NCBI GenBank assembly: GCA_039196715.1
Contig: JBCCUP010000011.1
Location: 1-64,000, forward strand
DNA: 64,000 bases
Direction: 5' to 3'
DNA from: Pseudomonadota bacterium
GTDB taxonomy: Bacteria; Pseudomonadota; Gammaproteobacteria; CALCKW01
Under the pieces are notes generated by a model. The model had not been told where the DNA came from. It worked only from the letters and a program-made list of their open reading frames with translations, and ran no database searches. The translations under genes were made by a program, and so were the position numbers. Each line of letters opens with the position of its first letter. Within the stretch, counting starts at the first letter, position 1. Shown here piece by piece: positions 53,957 to 63,496 of the stretch.

Positions 53957-55528
53957 TCAGGCCCGCCGCGTTGCCCGAGGTGATGTTTCCATGTTGTTCA
54001 TCATCTCGAGGGCGAGTTGCTGCATGAGTTCGGCTCTCAGTGTTGCACAGCTTGGATCATCAAAGCGGTTGTGCTGTTCGATCGGATCGCTCGAAAGATC
54101 GTAGAGCTCGCCGAACGGCTGCTCCTTGTAGAGGGTCAGACGGTGCTCTGGCGTGATCAGCGCCCGCACCAGTGCCGGTGTGTCGAATCCGAACCGAGCC
54201 ATGCCGTCCTCGTACTCCACCAACAGACGGTCTCGAACGGATGCCGTGGGTTCGTGGACGAGGGCAGTGATGTCTTTACCCTGTATGCCCCAGTAGGGTT
54301 TGAGGCCGGCGCGTTCGATCAGGGTCGGGGCGATGTCCACGGTCGAGCACAACGCATTGGACACCTTGGCAGCACGGTCTGCGGGATCTGACCAGATGAA
54401 CGGCACACGCGTGATCCCACGATAGGGCACCGCACCCTTGAGCAGCATGCTGAAGTCGCCGAGGAAATCGCCGTGATCGGAGGTGAACACGATGACCGTA
54501 TTGTCGTACAGGCCGTTGGCCTTGAGGCGTTCGAGGATCTCGCCGACGGCGTCGTCGATCATGCTGATCAGCCCCGCCGTCAACGCCATCGCCTGTTGGA
54601 TTTCCGATGCCGGCGCCATGAACACCGTTTCCATGGTCTTGGGCGCCACGCCTTCGAGGTACTGGGCGCGCACCCGCTGCAACGGCGGGATCGGATTGCG
54701 CAACTCGTCGTAGTCCGGTGGGACTGTGAAATCTTCCGGGTTGTAGAGATCCCAGTAGTGCCCCGGTGGGTTGAACGGGTGGTGAGGGTCGTTGAAAGAC
54801 ACGAAGGAAAAGAACGGTTGGTCGGTGTCGCGTCGCGTGTCGAGGTAGTCCAGCGCTCTCTCTTTCACGTAACTCGTTGTGTACAAACCCTCGGGTATCG
54901 GCAGGCGGACAGCCTGCGGGCAGCTGTAGTTGTGTCGCAATTGGTTGGCGGGGTCGAGCAGCGCCAGTCCGTTCGGGTCCTGCGCGAGCAACCACTGCGT
55001 GTAGTGGCCGCCGGACTTGAAACCGTGCGCGGTCAGCAGATCGACCTGGTTGAAGCCGTAGTAGGGCACGGGAAAATCCGGTTGTGTCACGCCCCGTGCC
55101 AGGTGAGCGGATTCCTCTGCAAGAAACGGCGTGCGGTCGGTGAGGGTCGCTTCTTGGTAGAAGCCCAGCGTGTCGCGGTCCACGCGTTGCTCTGCGTCTA
55201 TGCCGGTAAACGGTTGCAGATGGGATTTGCCGATGCTGGCGGTGTGGTATCCGGCCTGCGCGAGGACATCGGCGAAGGTCGTGGAACCGGCAGGCAAACA
55301 GCAGCCGTTGTAACGCAAGCCGTGTACCGACGGATAGCGGCCCGTCATGAGACTCGCACGGTTTGGCATACAAACGGGGCTGGCTGCGTGAAAGTTCTCG
55401 AAGCGCGTACCCTCCGCAGCGATCGAGTCGATGTGGGGTGTCCGCAAAACCGGGTGCCCGGCACACCCCAACCAATCGGCGCGCTGTTGGTCCGTGATGA
55501 TGAAGAGGAAATTGGGTCGGTCGGTCAT
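53957..55528 (-). CDS. Cytoplasmic sulfatase (formylglycine type)
   Basis: The 523-residue sulfatase has the active-site Cys in SPVCMPNRASLMTG near residue 55 (Cys-x-Pro-x-Arg, converted to formylglycine), metal residues in IITDQQRADWL near residue 10 and TSDHGDFLGDF near residue 310. The third position has Asn in place of the more common Ser. No signal peptide is seen, so hydrolysis should occur inside the cell. It starts 15 bases after a TAXI-type TRAP permease gene, which suggests that the importer brings in its substrate. The natural ester is unknown. Confidence 0.9.
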   Translation of the reverse strand: MTDRPNFLFIITDQQRADWLGCAGHPVLRTPHIDSIAAEGTRFENFHAASPVCMPNRASLMTGRYPSVHGLRYNGCCLPAGSTTFADVLAQAGYHTASIGKSHLQPFTGIDAEQRVDRDTLGFYQEATLTDRTPFLAEESAHLARGVTQPDFPVPYYGFNQVDLLTAHGFKSGGHYTQWLLAQDPNGLALLDPANQLRHNYSCPQAVRLPIPEGLYTTSYVKERALDYLDTRRDTDQPFFSFVSFNDPHHPFNPPGHYWDLYNPEDFTVPPDYDELRNPIPPLQRVRAQYLEGVAPKTMETVFMAPASEIQQAMALTAGLISMIDDAVGEILERLKANGLYDNTVIVFTSDHGDFLGDFSMLLKGAVPYRGITRVPFIWSDPADRAAKVSNALCSTVDIAPTLIERAGLKPYWGIQGKDITALVHEPTASVRDRLLVEYEDGMARFGFDTPALVRALITPEHRLTLYKEQPFGELYDLSSDPIEQHNRFDDPSCATLRAELMQQLALEMMNNMETSPRATRRA

Positions 55529-55542
55529 CTGAGGCGAGCGTG

Positions 55543-57648
55543 TCAAGCTTGGGCGGTATTGCTCGCGGGTCCGCGCCACGCGTTTCGCACCAACAGCAGC
55601 AAGGCGACAGCGCAGGCGGGTACGAATACGGTGGGTGACGGCAGCAGGCACGGTATGACCAGCGCGATCCGCAGCAGAGATTCTGCGCCACCCACGCGGC
55701 GTACATCAAAGCGCGAGAAAGCGGTCGCCAACAGCACGATGCACAGGCAGAGTCGCGGCAGGATGCTGATGAACTGGCCTATTTCGAAGCCGTCCGGCCG
55801 TGACGCCAGCAGCCGACCCGACGTGGTGTCCGCAACGAACGCCTCCTCAATCAACAGCAGTTCGGGGTAGAAGGCGAAGACGAACGGGATGACAAACATG
55901 CTGATACCGAGCCGCAACGAGTTGAAACCGGTTTGCAAGGGGTCCGCCCGCGTGATGGAAGCGGCGGCAAAGGCCGCAATGGCCACCGGCGGGGTGATTG
56001 CCGACGCCACCGCAAAGTAGAAGACGAACATGTTGGCCGTGAACAAGCCGATCCCGAGGTTGCCCAGCACGGCGGCCATGACGATGGTGACGTTCACGTA
56101 GGCCGGCAGGGTTGGCATACCCATGCCGAGCAACAGCGCGAGCAACATGGTGACGAACAACACCAGGAATTGAGACACGTAACCCGGCAGCAACACTTCG
56201 GCGCCAAACACGGTGAACGACAGCGAGTTCTCGACAATCTGCGCGATCAGCGTGCCAAAGGAATTGGTAAAGCCCGTCGCGGAGAGCGACGCGGCGACGA
56301 TGGCGACGGCCATGAAAAGCAACATGATGCGTGCCGCCTGGATGCCAGCGTTGCCGAGCGCGTCGAGCAGCAGCCGGGGCTTTTGACGGACATCGGGGTC
56401 GATGAACGAGACGATCACCAGCGCTGTGACCGCGAAGAGTCCTGCCGCCGTGACGGAGAAGGCTTGGCTTGCGAGCACTGCCACGATGATGCCGATGGGT
56501 ATGCCGACAATCCACAGGTTCAGGTAGTCCTGGCGCTGCATTTGAAATTCGGCAGGCAGGTCGTCCCCGATGGCCTGAAGGTCCATTTTCCGCGCCTCGA
56601 TCGACACCGAGATGAACAGCGTGAAGTAGTAGAGGCACGCCGGAATCAGCGCGGCCAACACGACTTTGCTGTAGGGCACGCCGGTGAAATCGGCTAGAAA
56701 GAACGCCGCCACACCCATCACCGGTGGCACGATCTGCCCGCCCGAGGACGCAGCGGATTCCACGCCGCCGGCGAAGGTCGGCGAGAACTTGCGCTTGAGC
56801 ATCATCGGGATGGTCAGCGTACCGGTCGCGAGCACGTTGACCACCGGGCCACCCGACATGGTGCCGAAAATACTCGATGACATGATCGCCGCGTGCCCGG
56901 GCCCGCCGCGCAAGTTGCGGCTGAGGTTGAAGGCGAGCTTGATCAGCGATTTACCGCCGCCGGTTTGCGAGAACAGGCTGCCGAGCACGACAAAGGGAAT
57001 GACGATGTTCAGCAGGATGCCCGGAAAGCGGCCGAGCAGGGAGTGTTCGTCTCCGACGATCAGCCACTTGTGCAGTTCACCCTTGGGGTCGGTTGCGGCG
57101 GGCACGTAGGACAGGAATTTGTTGCCGGAAAACCAGTCGAGGTGGGTGCCGATCGCGGCGATCACGACGTAGCACACGCAGGCGATGGCAATGCCGGCGA
57201 TGCCGGCGCCCCAGATGGTCCAATTCATCCAGAGCAGGGCCACAGCCGCACTGACGGCTGCAAAGGCGACCCAGTCGGGTACCCCTTCGAGCAAGCGCGA
57301 CATGGGGTCGGCGTAACTTTGCCAGGACACCGGAAAGAGATCCGGTTTCTCCATCAGCGTCTCGTGCAGGTAGGTGAACGTGAACAGGCTGATGGCGGCA
57401 AAGCACCCCCATTCGAGCGCGCGTTGTGCGCGGACACTCGAGACCCACTGTTGAAACGGAGCGCGCAACAGCAGCGCGCTCATCAGCAGGAAAAAGGCAC
57501 CGGCTTTCAGAAACTCCTCGCTGATGTCCAGCGTGGGAACCCCGACGCCCTCCGGCACCGCGGTGGCGAGGACCACCAGAATGACGACGGACGCCAGGCC
57601 ATTGGACAGCCTGGCGCCCACCGTTGGGCGTGTCACGTCCGCGCTCAA
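55543..57648 (-). CDS. TRAP importer fused permease (DctQM type, TAXI-associated)
   Basis: The 701-residue inner-membrane protein fuses the small and large TRAP permease parts. The large part has VLGSLFSQTGGGKSLIKLAF near residue 220 and the family-typical ASSGGQIVPPVMGVAAFFLAD. The start is a TTG at 57648 eight bases after the TAXI stop codon; a GTG at 57636 is an alternative. It is driven by a sodium or proton gradient with the TAXI binding protein. The sulfatase gene follows in the same operon. Confidence 0.9.
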   Translation of the reverse strand: MSADVTRPTVGARLSNGLASVVILVVLATAVPEGVGVPTLDISEEFLKAGAFFLLMSALLLRAPFQQWVSSVRAQRALEWGCFAAISLFTFTYLHETLMEKPDLFPVSWQSYADPMSRLLEGVPDWVAFAAVSAAVALLWMNWTIWGAGIAGIAIACVCYVVIAAIGTHLDWFSGNKFLSYVPAATDPKGELHKWLIVGDEHSLLGRFPGILLNIVIPFVVLGSLFSQTGGGKSLIKLAFNLSRNLRGGPGHAAIMSSSIFGTMSGGPVVNVLATGTLTIPMMLKRKFSPTFAGGVESAASSGGQIVPPVMGVAAFFLADFTGVPYSKVVLAALIPACLYYFTLFISVSIEARKMDLQAIGDDLPAEFQMQRQDYLNLWIVGIPIGIIVAVLASQAFSVTAAGLFAVTALVIVSFIDPDVRQKPRLLLDALGNAGIQAARIMLLFMAVAIVAASLSATGFTNSFGTLIAQIVENSLSFTVFGAEVLLPGYVSQFLVLFVTMLLALLLGMGMPTLPAYVNVTIVMAAVLGNLGIGLFTANMFVFYFAVASAITPPVAIAAFAAASITRADPLQTGFNSLRLGISMFVIPFVFAFYPELLLIEEAFVADTTSGRLLASRPDGFEIGQFISILPRLCLCIVLLATAFSRFDVRRVGGAESLLRIALVIPCLLPSPTVFVPACAVALLLLVRNAWRGPASNTAQA

Positions 57649-57655
57649 ACCGGAC

Positions 57656-58687
57656 TCACATCACACTGTCGGGCAGGCTGAAACCGGCTTCTTGGTAGTA
57701 GCGGATCGCGCCGGGGTGAAGTTTCATCTCCACTTCCTCAAGCCCGGTGATCACGCGTTTGATGTTCAGGCCAGGCATCCACGCAGCGCTCTTCATCGCG
57801 TCGTCATAGCGATCAAAAAACGCTTTGGTCATGCCGTACACGAGCTCTTCGTCCATGCTCTCGTTGACGGTGAGCATCATCTTGTAGGCGATCAGGTTGA
57901 CGTTGCCGTCACCTGTGCCCTCACCGCTGAAGACGAAATTGCCTTCGCCCATGTCGCTGACCGCCACCTCGTAGCCACCGAAGCCGGTGCGCTTGGATAC
58001 CGGTCCACTGATGACCGATGCGGGCAAGCCCAGGACACGCACTTCGCCGGCAGCCTGCAGTTGCATCAACGGCGCACTCGGCCAGGGACCGGGCCGCATC
58101 AGCACGTCGACCTTGCGGTCGGTGAACGCCTGGTTGACCGCACCCCAGCCCATCTTCACCGCTTCGTAGTCGTCGCCGGCCTTGAGGCCCGCGGCCGCTT
58201 CGATCATCGCGATCGAGTTGTTGCTCGCCGCGCCGCTCGGTGGGCCGACCAGGACTTTCTTGCCTTTGAAATCGTCGAAGTTTTCGATGCCCGAATCGGA
58301 AAAGGTGACGAAGGTGTAGTACCCGGCATCGAAACCGAATACCGCACGCAGTTTGGATTTGAGCGCGCCTCGGGTGCCCTCGTCGAGCTTCTTGTACGGG
58401 CCCTTGCCGCCACGCAGCAAACCGGTGGCGGCCACGGGAATGATGCCCATATCGACCTTGCCCGTCGCAATCCCGAGCAGGGTCTTGGTCAAGGTGTTGC
58501 CGTCGGTCACTTGAATCTCGGCGACCTCGGCGTCGGAAGCGGCCTTGCCAAAGGCGACCAGCGGCACGTGGGTCGATCCGCCAGCGCTGCCGCCCTGGGC
58601 GGACAAGACGGTGCTCGCGTTGACGGTGGCCGTGGACACCAGTGCCAGCGCGCCGAGCACGCTCCCCAGAACCGTGCGTGTGTTCAT
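57656..58687 (-). CDS. TAXI-family TRAP solute-binding protein
   Basis: The 343-residue precursor has a Sec signal peptide (MNTRTVLGSVLGALALVSTA, cleavage near NASTV) and a TAXI-type binding fold (LVGPPSGAASNNSIAMIEAA near residue 158). TAXI proteins bind small organic acids such as glutamate or other anions. A strong GGGGGAG site precedes the ATG at 58687. It opens the TRAP-sulfatase operon and is divergent from a LysR regulator gene. Confidence 0.9.
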   Translation of the reverse strand: MNTRTVLGSVLGALALVSTATVNASTVLSAQGGSAGGSTHVPLVAFGKAASDAEVAEIQVTDGNTLTKTLLGIATGKVDMGIIPVAATGLLRGGKGPYKKLDEGTRGALKSKLRAVFGFDAGYYTFVTFSDSGIENFDDFKGKKVLVGPPSGAASNNSIAMIEAAAGLKAGDDYEAVKMGWGAVNQAFTDRKVDVLMRPGPWPSAPLMQLQAAGEVRVLGLPASVISGPVSKRTGFGGYEVAVSDMGEGNFVFSGEGTGDGNVNLIAYKMMLTVNESMDEELVYGMTKAFFDRYDDAMKSAAWMPGLNIKRVITGLEEVEMKLHPGAIRYYQEAGFSLPDSVM

Positions 58688-58776
58688 GTTCTCCCCCTGT
58701 TTTCGCACGCGTGTGCGTGCGTTGAACGAATTTGTCCACGACACCTTGGCACAATGCCCGATAGCAATAAAGGCAC

Positions 58777-58807
58777 TATAATTTATCCTATGATAGAAAA
58801 ATTCTAT
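58777..58807. promoter_or_regulatory. AT-rich promoter with LysR-type dyad
   Basis: ATAGAAAAATTCTAT at 58793-58807 is a perfect 15-bp dyad with T-N11-A-type spacing, 13 bases before the LysR start codon. A consensus TATAAT lies at 58777-58782 on the + strand. This AT-rich island in the 133-bp gap between the divergent TAXI and LysR genes fits an autoregulated control site for the importer operon. Confidence 0.65.
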
Positions 58808-58820
58808 TGTTTGGTGCCTC

Positions 58821-59795
58821 GTGAGTGACGGTGTCGGCGGCGGCTCGGCCACACCGGAGGCTGACGTCAGCCTGCGAGCGCTTGAACGCATCCGCTTTGT
58901 TCAGCTGCAGCTGGTGCTCGATATCGTGCAACACGGCACGGTGCACAAAGCGGCCGAGGCGCGGGGTATGTCGCAGCCCGCGCTGACCCACGCGCTGCGG
59001 GAACTCGAGAACACCCTCGGCGTGTTGCTGTTCGAACGCTCGCGTCGGGGGATGTCGTTGACCGCCTACGGTGAGCAGTTTGCGCAACACGCGCAGATCA
59101 TGGTCAACCAGATGACGTCCGCTGCACAGCACCTCGGGGCGCGCAAAGCCGGGCGTGCGGGGCATGTCACGGTGGCGATGTTGCCGGCCGTCGGGCCGGA
59201 GATCATGCCGCGCGTCGTGGCGCGTCTCGACGCGCTCGACACGAACATCAGCGTGACGATGTCGAGCGGAGCCTCGCAGCTGAACACCTCGCTGTTGCTC
59301 GAGGGCAAACTCGACATGCTTGTCGGTCGCTTGCCCGATGCCACGATAGACGGGCTGCGTCAGATCCCCTTGCTGTACGACGGCATCAGCGTGGTCTGTG
59401 GGCCGGAGCACGCTATCCTGGACCACGCGGACCTCGAGCTGAGCGATCTGGTCTCCGAGCGTTGGGTCATGCCCGAGCGACAAGCGTTGATCATGCGGGA
59501 TGTGCGCACGTCCTTCAGGCGCTACGGTCTCGAGTTGCCGACTGATGTGCTGGAGGTTTCCTCGGTTCAGGCGGTTCGGTCAATTTTGCGCACGACAGAC
59601 CGCATCGGGTTGCTGTCGTCCGCTGTGGCGCGCGATGAAGCCCAGTTCGGCCTGCTGCGAGTATTGGATGTGCACCTCGACACCGCGCTCACGCCGATCG
59701 GCATCACCACACGCTCGCACGACGAACTCAGTCCGGCGGCGGCCCTGGTGGTCGACCTGATTCGCGATGTGTGTCGTGACGCAGACGACCTCTAG
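58821..59795 (+). CDS. LysR-family transcriptional regulator
   Basis: The 324-residue protein has a LysR helix-turn-helix (HKAAEARGMSQPALTHALREL, residues ~38-58 in two parts) and a substrate-binding domain. A short N-terminal extension of about 20 residues precedes it. The GTG at 58821 is the best start. It is divergent from the TAXI-TRAP-sulfatase operon, which it most likely activates in the presence of the imported compound. Confidence 0.92.
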   Translation: MSDGVGGGSATPEADVSLRALERIRFVQLQLVLDIVQHGTVHKAAEARGMSQPALTHALRELENTLGVLLFERSRRGMSLTAYGEQFAQHAQIMVNQMTSAAQHLGARKAGRAGHVTVAMLPAVGPEIMPRVVARLDALDTNISVTMSSGASQLNTSLLLEGKLDMLVGRLPDATIDGLRQIPLLYDGISVVCGPEHAILDHADLELSDLVSERWVMPERQALIMRDVRTSFRRYGLELPTDVLEVSSVQAVRSILRTTDRIGLLSSAVARDEAQFGLLRVLDVHLDTALTPIGITTRSHDELSPAAALVVDLIRDVCRDADDL

Positions 59796-59835
59796 ACCGC
59801 GTTCGCACCTGTGCTGCCGGCTGAGAAAACCGGAT

Positions 59836-61005
59836 TCAGAAAAACACCCGCTCCACAGTCCAGTAGACGCCGAGTGCGGCGATCGCGAGTGAACAGGGGA
59901 TGGCGATGCCGCGGCGGTACCACGCGCGTTTGCCGAACGGCAGGCCGAGTGCGAGCCAGGCGACCGCGATCACCGCGAGTTGGCCGATCTCCACGCCGAC
60001 GTTGAACGCGAAGAGGCTGGCGAAGAACTGCGAGGGCGGCAGCCCGACGTCGCCGAGCACGAAGGCGAAGCCGAGCCCGTGCAACAGCCCGAAGCCGAAC
60101 ACCACCGCGGTGCGCACCCAGGTGATCTCGCCGCCGCGCAGGTTCTCGACCGCGACGTAGGCAATCGACAGCGCGATCAGCGGCTCCACCACGCTGGCCG
60201 GCACGCTGATGTGGCCGAGGCTGGCGAGCGCCAGTGTCACCGAGTGGGCAAGGGTGAAGGCCGTGACCTGCCAAATCAACGGCTTCAGCGCGAGCGAGAA
60301 GAAGAACAGGCCGAGCACGAACACGATGTGGTCGAGGCCCTTCGGAATGATGTGCTCGAAACCCACCACGGTGTAGTGCAGCAGCGTCTGAGCCAGGCTC
60401 AGCTCGGCCGGTTGGGTGCGCGGCATCGGTGCGGAGTCAGCCCCGCTCGAGAGCATCGCGGCATAGCCAACCACCCCGTCTGCATCGAGTTGCCGGACAA
60501 TCAAGCTGCCGAGGTCGGCAGTCCAACCGAAGCGCACCGGGGCGCCGTCGGCGGGCAGATCCGCCGTCAGCAACAGCACGCTTTCGCGGGCGAGGATGGC
60601 GTTGCCGATGTCGGGTATGACGAGAGATGCGATGACCGGGTCGAGCCGCGCCTCGCCTGCGTGCAATCGAATCTTGGGTTTGATCGTCGGCCACACGGCA
60701 TCAAACTGCGGTTTGAGTTCCTCCGGGGACGCGAGCCGAAGCACGTCGTAAGCCTCGGAATCGACGGCATCATCGGTGTCCTCGAGGCCATCGAGGTCGA
60801 TACCGAGAATGATGGGTTCAAGCGAAAGCGTGATCTCAACGCTGACCGATTCGGCTGCCACGGTGACGTTGACAATGGCGGGCTCGACCTCGTGTGCGTG
60901 CGCCGTCGCGGCGCAGCCAAGGGCGATCAGCGTTGCCGCGCCGGTTGACTTTGCGGCTTTGCGCGCTTTAATGGCGAACCCGTACGCCGCTTCGGTGAGT
61001 GTCAT
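59836..61005 (-). CDS. HupE/UreJ-family membrane protein
   Basis: The 389-residue precursor has a signal peptide ending near TAHAHEVEP, a ~160-residue extracytoplasmic domain and a C-terminal HupE/UreJ membrane domain with six or seven helices. The family motif FEHIIPKGLDHIVFVLGLF is at about residue 215. HupE-type proteins are linked to nickel or cobalt uptake for hydrogenase/urease. The ATG shares a CATG with the divergent DUF4198 gene; no other start exists before the signal peptide. Confidence 0.85.
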   Translation of the reverse strand: MTLTEAAYGFAIKARKAAKSTGAATLIALGCAATAHAHEVEPAIVNVTVAAESVSVEITLSLEPIILGIDLDGLEDTDDAVDSEAYDVLRLASPEELKPQFDAVWPTIKPKIRLHAGEARLDPVIASLVIPDIGNAILARESVLLLTADLPADGAPVRFGWTADLGSLIVRQLDADGVVGYAAMLSSGADSAPMPRTQPAELSLAQTLLHYTVVGFEHIIPKGLDHIVFVLGLFFFSLALKPLIWQVTAFTLAHSVTLALASLGHISVPASVVEPLIALSIAYVAVENLRGGEITWVRTAVVFGFGLLHGLGFAFVLGDVGLPPSQFFASLFAFNVGVEIGQLAVIAVAWLALGLPFGKRAWYRRGIAIPCSLAIAALGVYWTVERVFF

Positions 61006-61804
61006 GTGCTGTCGTCTTTTTGCGTGGGTGTTGCTGTGTGGGCTGGTGGCCCCGGGGCACGCGCACGAGTTCTGGATCGAGCCCGAGGCCTACACCGTGG
61101 CGGCGTCTGAGAAGGTCGTCGCGCACTTTCGCAACGGCGAGCACTTCGAAGGCAACCGGCTCTCGTTTATCCCGAGCCGGTACGCGAAGCATGACTTTAT
61201 CGTTGGTGCATCACAACAGGCGATCACCGGTGATCTCGGGCGGCGGCCCGCGGTGTCGGTTGAGCCGGCCGAGAGCGGGCTCGGCATCCTCGTGGTGCAG
61301 TCCGAAACCCAGCGGCTGCGCTACCCGAACTGGGAGAAGTTTCAGAACTTCATTGACCACAAGGATTTCGACCTCACCCAGGCCGAGCACGTCGCGCTCG
61401 GCCACCCGGCGGCCGATTTCCGCGAGCGCTACCGGCGTTTTGCGAAGTCCCTTGTCGGTGTGGGCGACGCGCGTGGTTCGGACCGCCGCGTTGGCCTCGA
61501 AATCGAACTCGTGGCGCTCGTCAACCCCTACCTCGATGACCTCAGCGAGGGCATGCCGGTGCAGGCCTTCCTTGCCGATGCCCCGCGCGCGGACGTCCAG
61601 ATCGAGCTGTTCGAGAAGGGCGCTGACGGCGAGGTGGTGACCACGCTGCACCGCACCGACGAGGCCGGTGTGGCGATGCTGCCGGTACAGGCCGGCCACA
61701 GCTACCTCGTGGACACCGTCCACTTGCGGCCGGCGCCGGCCGGCAGCAAGGATGGGGTGGTCTGGCAGACCCTCTGGGCCTCGCTGACCTTCGCGGTGCC
61801 CTGA
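61004..61804 (+). CDS. DUF4198-type periplasmic protein
   Basis: The 266-residue precursor has a short signal peptide ending in GHAHEFWIEP, a sequence that resembles the DUF4198/NikM-like group of nickel/cobalt-transport-associated periplasmic proteins. The mature N-terminus has His residues that could bind metal. A GGTGA site precedes the ATG at 61004; an in-frame GTG at 60995 would add three residues. It is divergent from the HupE-type gene, which supports a joint metal-transport role. Confidence 0.8.
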   Translation: MCCRLFAWVLLCGLVAPGHAHEFWIEPEAYTVAASEKVVAHFRNGEHFEGNRLSFIPSRYAKHDFIVGASQQAITGDLGRRPAVSVEPAESGLGILVVQSETQRLRYPNWEKFQNFIDHKDFDLTQAEHVALGHPAADFRERYRRFAKSLVGVGDARGSDRRVGLEIELVALVNPYLDDLSEGMPVQAFLADAPRADVQIELFEKGADGEVVTTLHRTDEAGVAMLPVQAGHSYLVDTVHLRPAPAGSKDGVVWQTLWASLTFAVP

Positions 61805-62014
61805 ACGGGGCGGCTGCCCCCCTGTGTCCCCTGTGCCCCCACGGGTGGCCCGGCGTGTGGGCGGGTGCCACTCGGCTGCGCGGCGGTTCAGGCTGCCCGT
61901 CTGGCGGTGTGACCGGCGTGAAGGTCGAACCCGGCCTGCCGATACCCTGACGACACGCGTTGATCGCAGGCGGGCACGCCTGTCGCGGCGCTCAGGGACA
62001 ATCGGGAGGGCGGG

Positions 62015-63496
62015 GTGTCTGCTGACAGACTCCAGAAACTGGAAGCGCGCGTCGCGCTGCTGCAAAAGGAGGCCGAGGCCTTTCGGCAGCAAGCGTACCA
62101 GCAGGCGGACGTGCTCGGTGATGTGATTCCGGCGTTGTCACGGCTCGGTTACGCGGCCAACGACGCCACCGTGGACGCGGCGCGGCGCCTGGCGCGCGGC
62201 GTCAGCACCAACCGTGAGGACATCGACGCCATCAGCGAGCTGGCGGGCGAGTTTCTGTCGATTTACCAGCGCGCACTCGACGCCGATGCGCTGCGCCCGC
62301 ACGAGCTCGCCGCGCGCGACGCGGTCGGCGCCGCCCTCGACAGGGTGTTGCCCGCTGGCCGTGCGAAGTCGGCCGCCGCGGCGCGCCTGCAGGCCGGTGA
62401 CCCGCTCGCCGACGCACTCGCACCGATTGGCGACGCGCTCGGCGAGACCACGTTGAACGCCGCGGTGCGCGAGCGACTGAGCGCGATGGTCACCACCTTG
62501 CCGCTCGACCGCGTCGCCTACGAGCAGGCGCAGGGTTTGATCGACTGTCTGCGCGACGACACCCTCGAGCTCGGCGAGCTCGAGCGCATCCTCGACGAAT
62601 TCACCGTGTTGCTCGAGAAGGTGCTGCAGAAACTCGTGACGCGCGACAAGCAGATGCGCCACCTGGTCTGGCACCTCGGCAGCGAACTGGGCGTGGTCGA
62701 GAACTTCCTCGGTGCGCTCGGTGAACGCGACGCGGCGGCGCTGTCCGACGCGCTCGCGGTGCACCGGGCGGTGTCCGATCAGTCGGTGGACATCGTGTCG
62801 ATCTTCGACCACAGCGATTCGCTCAGCGAGGTGCGCGAGCACGTCGTCACGCGGGCGCGGGCGATCCGGACGCGCATGGACCAGTACGCCGAAGCCGCAC
62901 GCTCGGCCCGCGAGCAGGCCGCACGCGAGACGCGCGAGCTCTCACGCCGGCTCTCAAAACTCGAAACGGAGCTCTCGAGCACGCGGCAAGCGCTGGTCGA
63001 GGCGCACAACACGGCGTCCCACGACTTCCTGACGGGCCTCTACAACCGGCGGGCCTTCGAGGACAGCATGAAGGGCTGGCTCGAGAAGGCGACGCGCGCG
63101 GGCGAGCTGCACTGCATCATCTGGGACATCGATCACTTCAAGCGCGTCAACGACACCCACGGCCACCACGTCGGCGATGCGGTGCTCAAGGCGACGGCCG
63201 CGGTGTTGCGCGAACACACGGGCGAAGGGGACCTCGCAGCCCGGCTCGGCGGTGAGGAGTTCGTCTCGGTGATCCGCGACGCCGACCACCCGGCGGTGCT
63301 GCAGTGGGCCGAGGCGGTGCGTGCGCACATCGCTGCGCTGGTGCACACCTCGGACACCGAGACGCTCTCGGTCACCGTGTCCTGCGGCATCGCCCAGTAC
63401 CTGCGCGGCGACAGCCTGCCCTCGATCCTCGTGCGCGCCGACCGCGCGCTCTACACCGCCAAAGCGCAGGGCCGGAACCGCTGCCTGGTGGCCTAG
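62015..63496 (+). CDS. Diguanylate cyclase with long helical N-terminal domain
   Basis: The 493-residue cytoplasmic protein has a GGDEF-family domain at residues ~335-490 with ARLGGEEFVSVI, an active-type motif. The upstream Arg-x-x-Asp product-inhibition site is missing (GEGD). Residues 1-330 are helical with a coiled coil around 295-335 (AREQAARETRELSRRLSK) and no recognisable known sensor. The GTG start has a GGGAGGG site six bases upstream. Confidence 0.9.
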   Translation: MSADRLQKLEARVALLQKEAEAFRQQAYQQADVLGDVIPALSRLGYAANDATVDAARRLARGVSTNREDIDAISELAGEFLSIYQRALDADALRPHELAARDAVGAALDRVLPAGRAKSAAAARLQAGDPLADALAPIGDALGETTLNAAVRERLSAMVTTLPLDRVAYEQAQGLIDCLRDDTLELGELERILDEFTVLLEKVLQKLVTRDKQMRHLVWHLGSELGVVENFLGALGERDAAALSDALAVHRAVSDQSVDIVSIFDHSDSLSEVREHVVTRARAIRTRMDQYAEAARSAREQAARETRELSRRLSKLETELSSTRQALVEAHNTASHDFLTGLYNRRAFEDSMKGWLEKATRAGELHCIIWDIDHFKRVNDTHGHHVGDAVLKATAAVLREHTGEGDLAARLGGEEFVSVIRDADHPAVLQWAEAVRAHIAALVHTSDTETLSVTVSCGIAQYLRGDSLPSILVRADRALYTAKAQGRNRCLVA

